A stretch of DNA of 45,839 nt from Lachnospiraceae bacterium (lineage in GTDB: Bacteria; Bacillota; Clostridia; Lachnospirales; Lachnospiraceae): NCBI GenBank assembly GCA_024681795.1, contig JAILAD010000057.1:1-45839 (forward strand), read 5' to 3'. The notes beneath the pieces were generated by a model that was not told the origin of the DNA, did not search any database, and saw nothing but the letters and a program-made list of their open reading frames with translations. Below are positions 1-8,757 of this stretch, piece by piece. The translations under genes and the position numbers were made by a program. Numbering within the stretch: the stretch's first letter is position 1; the number at the start of each line of letters is the position of its first letter.

Positions 1-638
1 GCTTTCGCATTTTCCTTAATATCACCATGGAATACACCGGTACCTGCCACAATTATGTTTGCGCCGGCAAACAATGCCTCATCCACGGTATCCACGCCGA
101 GGCCGCCGTCTACTTCCACGTTTACTTTGTCACGGAGCTGAAGTTTGGTCAGTTCCATTGCAACGGCCGCAATTTTATCGGTGCATGCATGAATGTAGCT
201 CTGACCGCCGATTCCCGGACGAACCGTCATAATCATAACCACGTCAACCAGTCCGAGATACGGATAAATCGTTTCAATCGGGGTTTCCGGGTTCAGTGCA
301 ATTCCTGCCTTTGCTCCCAGCGAACGGATCATTTTCAGTGTTTCCTCCGGGTGTTCCAGCGTTTCGATATGTACCGTAATAATATCCGCGCCGAGTTCCC
401 TGAAGGTTGCAATGAACCGTTCCGGCTTCGTAATCATTAAGTGAAGGTCAAAAATGATCTCCGTCGTTTTGCGAATCGACTGAATGACCGGCATTCCGAA
501 CGAAATGGTCGGTACGTAAATTCCATCCATTACGTCAATGTGAAGATACTTTGCACCTGCTTCCACGACTGCATTAATATCATCTCCGAGATGCGCAAAA
601 TCCGCCGATAAAATACTTGGTGCCAAAATTCGTTCCAT
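1..638 (-). CDS. rpe: Ribulose-phosphate 3-epimerase, C-terminus cut by window edge
   Basis: Interconverts ribulose 5-phosphate and xylulose 5-phosphate in the pentose phosphate pathway, in the cytoplasm. The reading frame starts at an ATG at 636-638 and runs open off the left edge, giving about 212 residues of a protein that usually has about 220, so only the last few are missing. The start reads MERILAPSILSADF, the classic N-terminus of the family. It is followed by the metal-binding segment HIDVMDG, the DLHLM motif and the VEVDGG motif of the TIM barrel. It lies 33 bp downstream of rsgA on the same strand. The rsgA-rpe pair is common in Firmicutes, so co-transcription is likely. Confidence 0.95.
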   Translation of the reverse strand, partial: MERILAPSILSADFAHLGDDINAVVEAGAKYLHIDVMDGIYVPTISFGMPVIQSIRKTTEIIFDLHLMITKPERFIATFRELGADIITVHIETLEHPEETLKMIRSLGAKAGIALNPETPIETIYPYLGLVDVVMIMTVRPGIGGQSYIHACTDKIAAVAMELTKLQLRDKVNVEVDGGLGVDTVDEALFAGANIIVAGTGVFHGDIKENAK

Positions 639-671
639 GAACAAATGTCCTCTCTGCTTTTCGTAATATTT

Positions 672-1574
672 TTAATATCTGCTGTTTGCTTTCACTTCCT
701 CGTAAAGCTGCAGATAATTTGCGTATCTGACTTTCGAAATCAGTCCCTTTTCCACCGCGGCTTTTACCCCGCATTCTTTTTCCCGGATATGTGCACATCC
801 GGAAAACCTGCATTCCGGCTCATACCGGTCAAACTCATGATAAAATGCGGATAACGGTTTTCCTTTTAAATCCGGCACGATTAATGAGGAAAACCCGGGT
901 GTATCAAAAATATAGGTTACTTCCCCGTTAATCTTTGTATAAAAAATCTCGCTGTGCCTCGTGGTATGCTTTCCGCGGTCGATTTTTTCACTGATTTCAC
1001 CGGTTTCCATCTTTTCATCGCCGAGAATATCATTGATAAATGAGGATTTTCCGACTCCGCTGGGGCCTGCAACCGTCGTGGTTTTTCCGGCAAGAAGTTC
1101 TTTTACTTCCTCCATTCCGAGTCCGCTGTGTACGGAAATCACCCGTACGCTGCTGCCGCAGTCCTTATATGCTTCCGCAATTTCCGAAGCACTTTTCCCG
1201 TCCGTTAAATCTTCTTTGTTTAAACAGATGATACAGGGCAAATCCCGGCTTTCCATATGGATTAAAAACCTGTCCAGAAGATTTAAATTCGGCTCCGGTT
1301 TCGTTAAGGAAAAAATAATCAGTGCCTGATCCACATTTGCCACTTCCGGGCGGATTAACATACTCTTTCTCGGCAAAAGTTCCTTAATGTTTCCGATTTT
1401 ACCGGGCTCGTCCGTAACATCGATGATACAGTCATCGCCTACCAGGGGTTTCTCCGTACGCTTCCTGAAAATCCCTTTCGCCCTGCATTCATACAGGCCG
1501 TGATTCGGAACGTACACATAATAGAAACCGCCGATTCCCTTGATTATTCTGCCTTTATAATCATCCATTGGCAT
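672..1574 (-). CDS. rsgA: Ribosome small-subunit-dependent GTPase A
   Basis: A circularly permuted GTPase that checks late maturation of the 30S ribosomal subunit (called CpgA/YloQ in Bacillus). The 300 residues are full length. An N-terminal OB-fold is followed by the G4 motif NKED (119-122), the P-loop GPSGVGKSS (170-178), the G2-type TTRH (204-207) and G3 DTPG (224-227): the permuted order that defines the family. The C-terminal zinc site is visible as Cys255, Cys260, His262 and Cys268. The first ATG (1574) overlaps the end of prkC by 14 bp. A second ATG lies two codons later. Neither has a clear ribosome-binding site, so translational coupling to prkC is likely. CpgA is a reported substrate of PrkC in Bacillus subtilis, which fits the shared operon. 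Confidence 0.96.
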   Translation of the reverse strand: MPMDDYKGRIIKGIGGFYYVYVPNHGLYECRAKGIFRKRTEKPLVGDDCIIDVTDEPGKIGNIKELLPRKSMLIRPEVANVDQALIIFSLTKPEPNLNLLDRFLIHMESRDLPCIICLNKEDLTDGKSASEIAEAYKDCGSSVRVISVHSGLGMEEVKELLAGKTTTVAGPSGVGKSSFINDILGDEKMETGEISEKIDRGKHTTRHSEIFYTKINGEVTYIFDTPGFSSLIVPDLKGKPLSAFYHEFDRYEPECRFSGCAHIREKECGVKAAVEKGLISKVRYANYLQLYEEVKANSRY

Positions 1575-3882
1575 CTTTGAACGTTACGTCATATGTATAC
1601 GTATCCTGTGCGGGAACACTCTGCACGGAAGGATTACCGTCCGCATCATATACTTCTTCTTCCACAAAAACAGTATAGTTAACACGCACGGTTCCTCTCG
1701 GAACGGCGTAAATATTGCTTACGTTAATGCTTACGGGGAAAGAATCCGTTGTCGTATTGAATAATTCCGTTCCGTCCGGAGTTACCAGAACAACGTTTGC
1801 GCTTCCGCCGGTATACTTGGGAGGTTGTCCGACTTCAATATTGCAGTCGTAGTACTTCGGCTCAATTCCCATACTGACTTTCAGTTCCACTTCCGTTCCG
1901 GCCAGAACCGTTGAATTCACGGTATAATTCTGCTCGCAGATTAAATCCTTGGCAACGGAATCGCTGTAAACCTCGGTTACTTTGGAACATACAAGTCCCA
2001 TATCGCTTAAGGTATTTCTTGCCGCTTCTTCAGTCATTCCCACCAGATTCGGCATTTTCATTTCTCCGGTCTTATCCGCTCCGAGACTGATGACGATGGT
2101 AATCGTTCCGTCACGGCTCATTAAACTGCCCGCCTCGGGTGACTGGGAAATAACATTTCCCTTGATGATGCCGGAATTATATTCCTTTTCCTTGACTACT
2201 TTAAAGCCTTCACTCTCAAGTTTCGAAGTGGCTTCCGCTTCCGTAGAACCGATTACGCTCGGAACCTGAACCCCTTCTCCTTCCATGGAAACGGTAATCG
2301 TTACCTTTTGTCCTTCCTTAATCTCTTCACCCGATGCGGGAGAAGTGGAAATGACATGGTTACTTTCTACCGTCGCGGATTTCTCATATACGGTTTCATA
2401 TCCGATTCCCGCTTTGGTAAAGGTATCCACCGCTTCCGTTAAGGAAAAACCTACGACACCCGGAACAGTGGCGGTTTCCTCGTTCTTTGAACCGAAATTG
2501 AGTTTCTGTCCGCCGTTTCCGAAAATACCCATCGCAAGACCTGCAAAATAAAGAATCAGACAGCCGATAACTACTGCGATTACAACGATTAAAACGGTTT
2601 TGATTTTTTCAAAAAGTCCGTCATCTTCTTCGTCATCATCATCCATGGCCGCTCTCTGTGCATTCACGCGCTTTGCCCTTCTCTCCGCATCCTTCGATGC
2701 CTGCTTCTGGCGCGCCACATTCTGGGATTTCGACTCCTGCCCCGGTTTTCTTCCGGGCTGGGGACGTCCCTGCTGCTTGCTCTGGGAAGGAGACGAAGGT
2801 CTGTTTGCAGGTCTCTTTCCGCGGTCTGCCGCCGTTGTACGGGGTCCGACCCTTCTTTCCACAAAATCTTCCTGAGGTTTCTTTCTCGGGGACATCTTCT
2901 CGGTATTGGAAACGGCAATGCCTCCCGCTTCCGCCGCGGAAATGATTTCCGGAGAATACCCCTGTCCGGTGGAACGGCGCTTTATCATTTCACGTTCCTT
3001 TTCCGTTACGTTCCTGGTAGCGGATTTGGACTCGATGGAATCGATTTTTACAAAATTTTCATCCGGGCTGATTAAGGATTTCTTCAAATCCTCCACAAGT
3101 TCGCCCATATTCTGATATCTGCGGTCCGGACTCTTCTGACAGCATTTTAAAACAATATGCTCAACGCTTACCGGAATCTCCGGAACATATTTCCTCGGAG
3201 ACGGCATTTCGTTCTGAATCTGCATAATGGCAATGGCAACCGCTGTTTCGCCGTTAAACGGAACACGTCCGGTTAACATTTCAAAAAGCGTAATACCGAG
3301 GGAATAAATATCGCTCTTGGCATCGGAGAAGCCGCCCCTTGCCTGCTCGGGAGACGCATAATGCACACTTCCCATAACATTGGAGGTAATCGTATTGCTG
3401 CTGGTAGCCTTTGCAATACCGAAATCGGTAACTTTTACCTTACCATCCTTGCTGATCATGATATTCTGCGGCTTAATGTCACGATGTACGATTCCGTTAT
3501 TGTGCGCAGCCTCCAGTCCCATGGAAATCTGAATGGCAATGCTGACGGACTCTTTCACGGAAAGGCGCTGCTTTTTCTCGATATAACGCTTCAGCGTAAT
3601 ACCTTCCACAAGTTCCATGACAATATAGTAAATCCCGTTTTCCTCACCGACATCATAGACATTGACAATGTTCTGATGTTCAAGTCCTGCTGCTGCCTGC
3701 GCTTCCGTACGGAATTTGGATACAAAATCCTTGTTTTCACTGAATTCCTTTTTTAAGACCTTCAGTGCGACGAATCGATTCAGTTTTCGGTCTTTTGCCT
3801 TATAGACATCCGACATTCCACCGGCTCCGATAGATTCCAAAATCTCGTATCGGTCACCGATTACCATACCGATTTTAATCAT
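1561..3882 (-). CDS. prkC: Membrane Ser/Thr protein kinase with PASTA domains
   Basis: Eukaryotic-type kinase that senses peptidoglycan fragments or lipid II through external PASTA domains and phosphorylates cell-wall, division and translation proteins. The kinase domain covers residues 10 to about 270: glycine loop GAGGMSDVY (19-27), catalytic Lys41, HRDIKPQN, DFG and the APE-equivalent SPEQ. A basic, proline- and glutamine-rich linker (about 300-415) leads to one membrane segment (about 420-447). Three PASTA repeats follow (about 465-670), then roughly 95 residues of less familiar extracellular sequence. The ATG at 3882 has GGAG nine bases upstream. stp lies 87 bp upstream in the same direction and rsgA overlaps the 3' end, the standard Firmicute arrangement. 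Confidence 0.97.
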   Translation of the reverse strand: MIKIGMVIGDRYEILESIGAGGMSDVYKAKDRKLNRFVALKVLKKEFSENKDFVSKFRTEAQAAAGLEHQNIVNVYDVGEENGIYYIVMELVEGITLKRYIEKKQRLSVKESVSIAIQISMGLEAAHNNGIVHRDIKPQNIMISKDGKVKVTDFGIAKATSSNTITSNVMGSVHYASPEQARGGFSDAKSDIYSLGITLFEMLTGRVPFNGETAVAIAIMQIQNEMPSPRKYVPEIPVSVEHIVLKCCQKSPDRRYQNMGELVEDLKKSLISPDENFVKIDSIESKSATRNVTEKEREMIKRRSTGQGYSPEIISAAEAGGIAVSNTEKMSPRKKPQEDFVERRVGPRTTAADRGKRPANRPSSPSQSKQQGRPQPGRKPGQESKSQNVARQKQASKDAERRAKRVNAQRAAMDDDDEEDDGLFEKIKTVLIVVIAVVIGCLILYFAGLAMGIFGNGGQKLNFGSKNEETATVPGVVGFSLTEAVDTFTKAGIGYETVYEKSATVESNHVISTSPASGEEIKEGQKVTITVSMEGEGVQVPSVIGSTEAEATSKLESEGFKVVKEKEYNSGIIKGNVISQSPEAGSLMSRDGTITIVISLGADKTGEMKMPNLVGMTEEAARNTLSDMGLVCSKVTEVYSDSVAKDLICEQNYTVNSTVLAGTEVELKVSMGIEPKYYDCNIEVGQPPKYTGGSANVVLVTPDGTELFNTTTDSFPVSINVSNIYAVPRGTVRVNYTVFVEEEVYDADGNPSVQSVPAQDTYTYDVTFKDANG

Positions 3883-3969
3883 AGATCAAAACTCCATTCC
3901 TGTCTGCAAGTAATCTTTTTCCCAAAAAATTATCAGTTCATCCGTTCTTTAAAACACTTCGAATGCCTT

Positions 3970-4752
3970 TTATTCTTTCCTCTCGAATCGAAGTGTATCC
4001 GCGATTACCCTTTTGCTTCGTCCCGTATTTTCGGGCTGCATGAGCAGTACCGCGATATTGTCTTTTCCGCCGTTTTCATTGGCGGTCTTAATCAGAAGAT
4101 TTGCCTTGGCTTTTAAGTCACCCTCCGTGTTGACGATTTTTAAAATGTCCGAATCTTCAATCATGTTTGTTAATCCGTCCGAACACATCAGGACGATACT
4201 CTCGGAATCCAGTGCAACCTCAAAAAAATCGACATTGACCGAATTCGATGCCCCGATAGCCCTTGTGATAATATTCTTATCCGGGTGATTTCTGGCTGCG
4301 GCTCTGTCGATTCCTCCCATACGGACCATCTCTTCCACAAGGGAATGATCCCTGGTAATCTGTTTTATTTCATCATTTATTACATACAGTCTGCTGTCTC
4401 CGACATTCGCCACGTAAAGAATTCCGTCAAGATAGGTGGATGCCACAACCGTGGTACCCATACCGTCAAGATTGATGTCTTCCAGGGATTTCTTTCGAAT
4501 CAGCCGATTGGCACACTGAATTGCATCGTCAAGGATTGCAACGGGTTCTTTCTTTTTGGACTTTGCAACTTCCTCTACGATAGTTTCAACCGTACACTTG
4601 GAGGCATAGTCTCCGGCCTTATGACCGCCCATTCCGTCTGCAACCACAAAAAGGTTGGGAAGATTTCCCAACGGAACAACACACGTAAATACATAATCCT
4701 GATTTAATTGTCGTTTTCTGCCGATATCCGTAATCGAAAACGCATTAACCAC
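3970..4752 (-). CDS. stp: PP2C-family protein phosphatase Stp/PrpC (GTG start)
   Basis: Manganese-dependent Ser/Thr phosphatase that reverses PrkC phosphorylation in the cytoplasm. PP2C motifs are present: ITDIGRKRQLNQD near the start, VADGMGGHKAGD, ANVGDSRLY, TRDHSLVEEM, ITRAIGA, LMCSDGLTNM and the final GGKDNIAVLL, which supply the metal-binding aspartates. I start it at a GTG (4750-4752) rather than at upstream ATGs, because GGAGG sits eight bases before that GTG and the protein then begins VVNAFSITDIG, close to the usual family start. The result is 260 residues, normal for the family. This start overlaps the rlmN stop by 8 bp, suggesting translational coupling. An ATG at 4773 is the alternative and has no ribosome-binding site. 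Confidence 0.95.
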   Translation of the reverse strand: MVNAFSITDIGRKRQLNQDYVFTCVVPLGNLPNLFVVADGMGGHKAGDYASKCTVETIVEEVAKSKKKEPVAILDDAIQCANRLIRKKSLEDINLDGMGTTVVASTYLDGILYVANVGDSRLYVINDEIKQITRDHSLVEEMVRMGGIDRAAARNHPDKNIITRAIGASNSVNVDFFEVALDSESIVLMCSDGLTNMIEDSDILKIVNTEGDLKAKANLLIKTANENGGKDNIAVLLMQPENTGRSKRVIADTLRFERKE

Positions 4753-5794
4753 TGATATTTCCTCCGGGCGCATTATGCATCTGTCGACGGCGCAACTGAC
4801 CACAGGCCCCATCGATATCGCGACCCATTTCCCTTCTTATAGTAACATTTATTCCGTTTTTTTCAAGTTTTTTCTGAAACTCCAGAACCCGCAATCGGTC
4901 TGTGGATTTGAATTCCCGCTCTTTTATAGGGTTGACGGGGATTAGATTGATATGACAGTTCATCCCTTTCAAAAGCCGGGACAGTTCCGCCACCTCTTCA
5001 TCCCTGTCATTTACCCCCGATACCAGGGCATATTCAAAGCTTACCCTCCGCCCCGTTTTGTCAAAATAATACCGGCAGGCATCCATGACTTCGGACAGGG
5101 AATACGAATTGGCAATGGGCATCAGAGCCTTTCTTTTCTCATCCGTCGGTGCATGAAGGGAAAGCGCCAGTGTAATCTGAAGTTCCTCTTCCGCAAGTTT
5201 TCGGATTCCCGGAACGATTCCGCAGGTCGAGACCGTAATATTCCGCTGGGATAAATTCATCCCGCGTTCATCGTTTATAAGCCGGATAAATTTTAACAGA
5301 TTTTCGTAATTATCCATGGGTTCTCCGGTTCCCATAACAACGATATTGGAAACCTTCTCTCCCGTTATGGCGGCAATCCTGTAAATCTGGTCAAGCATCT
5401 CTCCCGGAAGGAGATTCCTTTCAAGGCCGTCCAGGGTAGAGGCACAGAATCTGCATCCCATACGGCAGCCGACCTGTGAGGAAATGCAGACGGAATTTCC
5501 GTGATGATACTTCATCCATACGCTTTCCACATAGTTTCCGTCGGCAAGTTCAAATAAAAATTTCCGCGTTCCGTCAATTGCGGATTCCTGCATACGGGCA
5601 CATTTTAAGTTTGTAAAATCGTAATTTTCCTTTAATTTTTCCCGGAGGCCCTTTGAAAGATTGCTCATCTCATCAACGGATACAGCCTGCTTTTTATGAA
5701 TCCAGTCAAAAATCTGACCTGCGCGGAATTTCGGCTCGCCCAGTGTCAGTACTTCGTTTTGCAATTCCTCGTAAGACAGTGATTTTAAATCCAT
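4745..5794 (-). CDS. rlmN: 23S rRNA A2503 / tRNA A37 C2-methyltransferase
   Basis: Radical SAM enzyme that methylates C2 of adenosine 2503 in 23S rRNA and A37 in some tRNAs. The 349 residues are full length. The 4Fe-4S cluster motif CRMGCRFC places the three cysteines at 110, 114 and 117. GTGEPMDNY is the SAM-binding GEP motif. The C-terminal Cys in DGACGQL is the one known to form the methylene-linked intermediate. RlmN rather than Cfr is inferred from the housekeeping context between rsmB and stp; Cfr genes are usually on mobile DNA. It lies 2 bp downstream of rsmB. Confidence 0.96.
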   Translation of the reverse strand: MDLKSLSYEELQNEVLTLGEPKFRAGQIFDWIHKKQAVSVDEMSNLSKGLREKLKENYDFTNLKCARMQESAIDGTRKFLFELADGNYVESVWMKYHHGNSVCISSQVGCRMGCRFCASTLDGLERNLLPGEMLDQIYRIAAITGEKVSNIVVMGTGEPMDNYENLLKFIRLINDERGMNLSQRNITVSTCGIVPGIRKLAEEELQITLALSLHAPTDEKRKALMPIANSYSLSEVMDACRYYFDKTGRRVSFEYALVSGVNDRDEEVAELSRLLKGMNCHINLIPVNPIKEREFKSTDRLRVLEFQKKLEKNGINVTIRREMGRDIDGACGQLRRRQMHNAPGGNISG

Positions 5795-5796
5795 TT

Positions 5797-7194
5797 TTAT
5801 TGAATTCTCCGTAACAGCGAAATAAAGAATCCGTCGCAGTCGTGCTCTCCGCTTATTAACTGAACACAGCCTTTGGAAACAAGGCTGTCTTTTAATTCTT
5901 CCGGAAGATTGTCAAAGGAAGTCTCCTCAAGCGGAAGGTTTTCACACATCCAGCGCACCATATCGATATTTTCTCCCTGATTTACCGTACAGGTACTGTA
6001 AAGAAAATATCCGCCGTTTTTTACGTCTTTTACCGCCTCCGTCACGATTTTCTTCTGCAGTTCCACGATTTCTTTAAAGTCCTGCTCTTTCAGACGGTAT
6101 TTCAAATCCGGCTTTCTTCCGATTACTCCGAGTCCTGAACACGGAACGTCCGCAATCAGAAGATCCGCTTTATTCTTCATTGCCGGATTCGCAACGGATG
6201 CGTCCCTTACTTCACAACTGATATTGAAAATCCGCATTCTTTCTGCATTTTCCAGAATTTTCCCGACTTTGGAGCCGGAAATGTCATATGCAAAAACACG
6301 TCCTCTTTCATTTTCGCCGGTTTTTTCCGAACGCCCGCTTTCAAGTTTTTCCAGTTTATCCGCGACGTAAATACTTTTTCCGCCCGGAGCCGCACAAACA
6401 TCCACGACCAGATCCCCTGCCTGTAATGGTGCCAGGTACCCTGACAGCTGCGAGGAAAAATCCTGTACTTGGAAATACCCTTCCGAAAAACCTTTCACTC
6501 CGGAAATACTCTCCGCATTTTTCAGCGTATACGCATCCGGCAAAAAGGAACACGGAATAACCTCAATTCCCGCTTCTTTCCAGGCTTCCAGCAGTTCCTG
6601 CTTCTTTCCGTCGGAAAGAATTGACCTCATATGGACCCGGATCGGCGCTTCGTTTAAACTGTCCGCAAACATGGTTTCGGCACGTTCTTCACCGTACTGC
6701 CCGGCAATTTCCTTTACAATCCATTCCGGTACGGAATATTTAACGGACAGATAAAGAACCGGATTTTCGCTTTTTTCGGGAAAGACAATCCCGTCTTTCT
6801 GCCTTGAGACATTTCTTAAAACCCCGTTTACGAATCCCGAAAGCTGTTTCGGCCCTCTTTTTTTCGCCAGTTCCACGCTCAGATTTACCGCCTTGGTATC
6901 GTAAACCGAATCCATGTAAAGAATCTGATAGATACCGATTTCAAGAATCGTACGGATTACGGGCTTTAATTTGGACACAGGGGTGCTTGAAAACCGTGAA
7001 ATAACATAATCAAGTTCCACCTTCCGCTCCAAAACGCCCATTGTAAGCTTTTTTAAAAAAGCTTTCCTGCTGCCGTCCCAGTCATCATATTTATCCAGAA
7101 CACCCTTTATCAGAACATGGGAATGTTCCTCTCCCCGCGATACCGCAAGAAGAATGTCCAGACATAATTCCCTTGTCCTTAAATCTTCGTTCAA
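5797..7194 (-). CDS. rsmB: 16S rRNA m5C967 methyltransferase (TTG start)
   Basis: SAM-dependent cytosine-5 methyltransferase of 16S rRNA. The N-terminal NusB-like RNA-binding domain (about 1-145) is followed by a Rossmann methyltransferase domain with motif I VDVCAAPGGKS, DVPCSGLGVIGRKPD (catalytic region with the PCS cysteine) and STCTVNQGEN with the second conserved cysteine. A charged Ser/Glu/Lys-rich insertion of about 14 residues lies just after motif I, making the protein slightly long at 465 residues. The start codon is TTG (7192-7194) with AGGG about nine bases upstream. The gene lies 36 bp downstream of fmt in the translation and ribosome-maturation operon. Confidence 0.95.
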   Translation of the reverse strand: MNEDLRTRELCLDILLAVSRGEEHSHVLIKGVLDKYDDWDGSRKAFLKKLTMGVLERKVELDYVISRFSSTPVSKLKPVIRTILEIGIYQILYMDSVYDTKAVNLSVELAKKRGPKQLSGFVNGVLRNVSRQKDGIVFPEKSENPVLYLSVKYSVPEWIVKEIAGQYGEERAETMFADSLNEAPIRVHMRSILSDGKKQELLEAWKEAGIEVIPCSFLPDAYTLKNAESISGVKGFSEGYFQVQDFSSQLSGYLAPLQAGDLVVDVCAAPGGKSIYVADKLEKLESGRSEKTGENERGRVFAYDISGSKVGKILENAERMRIFNISCEVRDASVANPAMKNKADLLIADVPCSGLGVIGRKPDLKYRLKEQDFKEIVELQKKIVTEAVKDVKNGGYFLYSTCTVNQGENIDMVRWMCENLPLEETSFDNLPEELKDSLVSKGCVQLISGEHDCDGFFISLLRRIQ

Positions 7195-7230
7195 ATTCGT
7201 TTTCCCTTCCGCCGATAATTGCCGTTCTTC

Positions 7231-8184
7231 TTACCGTTCTTCAGATGCGGAAAAGAAATCTCCCGCCTGAATCTTATTGCCGAGAAGAAAATCATGAACA
7301 CTCATTTCCTTCTTTCCCTGCGGTTTCACCTCTTTAATCCGGATACTTCCCTTACCGCACTGTACGGTAACGAAATCTTTTCCTACCTCAATGATTTCGC
7401 CGGTATGACCTTCCGAACCGGCAGAATCCGTATCGGCAACCTCCGCCTTCAGAATTTTTAACATCCTTCCGTGATAAAAGGTATACGCTCCGGGCCAGGA
7501 ATAAAGACCTCTGATCCACCTCTCCAGCGTTACGGCATCTTCCGCATAATTCAGATTTCCCATTTCCTTTTTCAGCATCTTTGCATAAAATAACGGCCCT
7601 TCCGGCTGCGGTGTTGCGGTCAGTTTCCCTTCTTCCAGAAGTTTCAGCGCTTTTACAATCAGTTCCGCACCCATGACACTTAATTTGTCATGGAGAGAGT
7701 CGCCCGTCTCATCCTTGGAAATTTCGAGTTCATCGGAAAGAAGCATATCCCCCGTATCGAGTCCCTCATCCATCTGCATAATCGTAACACCGGCTTTTTC
7801 CTCACCGTTTAAAATTACCCACTGAATCGGTGCGGCACCGCGGTATTTCGGAAGGATGGATGCGTGAATATTGATGCATCCGTATTTCGGCATGTTCAGA
7901 ATATCCGCTGTCAGAATCTGCCCGAATGCCGCAACAACAAAAACATCCGCATCGATTGTTTTCAGAAACCGAACCGATTCTTCCTCCCTGATTTTTACAG
8001 GCTGAAACGTCGGAATGCCGTATTTTTCGGCACAGATTTTTACGGGTGATTCGGATACTTCCTTTCCGCGCCCCTTCGGTTTGTCAGGCTGGGTAACCAC
8101 AAGTTTTACCTCATGTCCCGCTTTTATTAAAGCTTCAAGTGCTCCCACCGCAAAATCGGGAGTTCCCATAAATACTGTTTTCAT
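7231..8184 (-). CDS. fmt: Methionyl-tRNA formyltransferase
   Basis: Transfers a formyl group from 10-formyl-tetrahydrofolate to methionyl initiator tRNA. The 317 residues are normal length. The start MKTVFMGTPDFAV, the NIHASILPKYRGAAPIQW segment carrying the catalytic Asn and His, and GVTIMQMDEGLDTGDM are all hallmark motifs. The C-terminal OB domain (about 205-310) binds tRNA. It lies just downstream of def, whose product later removes the same formyl group, a very common operon pairing. Confidence 0.97.
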   Translation of the reverse strand: MKTVFMGTPDFAVGALEALIKAGHEVKLVVTQPDKPKGRGKEVSESPVKICAEKYGIPTFQPVKIREEESVRFLKTIDADVFVVAAFGQILTADILNMPKYGCINIHASILPKYRGAAPIQWVILNGEEKAGVTIMQMDEGLDTGDMLLSDELEISKDETGDSLHDKLSVMGAELIVKALKLLEEGKLTATPQPEGPLFYAKMLKKEMGNLNYAEDAVTLERWIRGLYSWPGAYTFYHGRMLKILKAEVADTDSAGSEGHTGEIIEVGKDFVTVQCGKGSIRIKEVKPQGKKEMSVHDFLLGNKIQAGDFFSASEER

Positions 8185-8237
8185 AGATTCGTCTCATTCT
8201 CATTTATGTTTGTATGACAAAGACCGTTACCCAAAAA

Positions 8238-8732
8238 TTATTCTTCCGGTTTTAAATCCTCGTTATTGTATAACTCGCCTTCTTTTACCAGATCGACGTA
8301 CATCACTCCGTCCAGATGATCGATTTCGTGCTGCAGCGCCCTGGCCATCAGTTCCTCGGCCTCAATGGTGAACTTCTCCATATTTTCGTTATACGCTTCC
8401 ACAACCACATGATTTGCACGGGTAACGATTCCGGTCTTTCCGGGTACCGAAAGACAGCCTTCATATCCGGTCTGTTCCCCGTCCTTTTCCAGAATTACGG
8501 GATTGATTAATGCAACCGGATCCTCTCCCGTTACATCCACGACAACAATACGCTTGCGGATTCCGACCTGCGGAGCCGCGAGTCCGACACCGTTTGCCTC
8601 ATACATGGTATCAAACATATCCTCAATGAGTTCCCTGATTCTGGGCGTTATTTCCTTCACTTCCTTAGCGTTGGAACGAAGCGCCTCTTTTCCGAGCTCA
8701 TCCTCGAGTACCCTGATTTTTCTGATTGCCAT
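8238..8732 (-). CDS. def: Peptide deformylase
   Basis: Metal enzyme that removes the N-formyl group from new proteins. All three family motifs are present: GVGLAAPQVG, EGCLSVPG (metal-binding Cys) and HEIDHLDG (two metal-binding His plus catalytic Glu). At 164 residues it fits the compact type 1 deformylases. The ATG at 8732 has an excellent GGAGG site seven bases upstream. It sits between priA and fmt in the same direction. Confidence 0.97.
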   Translation of the reverse strand: MAIRKIRVLEDELGKEALRSNAKEVKEITPRIRELIEDMFDTMYEANGVGLAAPQVGIRKRIVVVDVTGEDPVALINPVILEKDGEQTGYEGCLSVPGKTGIVTRANHVVVEAYNENMEKFTIEAEELMARALQHEIDHLDGVMYVDLVKEGELYNNEDLKPEE

Positions 8733-8757
8733 CTCTTACCTCCTTAAAAACACAGGA

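Noticed and set aside
27..440. Plus-strand open frame of 137 codons at the left edge
   Set aside because: Antisense to rpe, whose protein is clearly recognisable on the minus strand.
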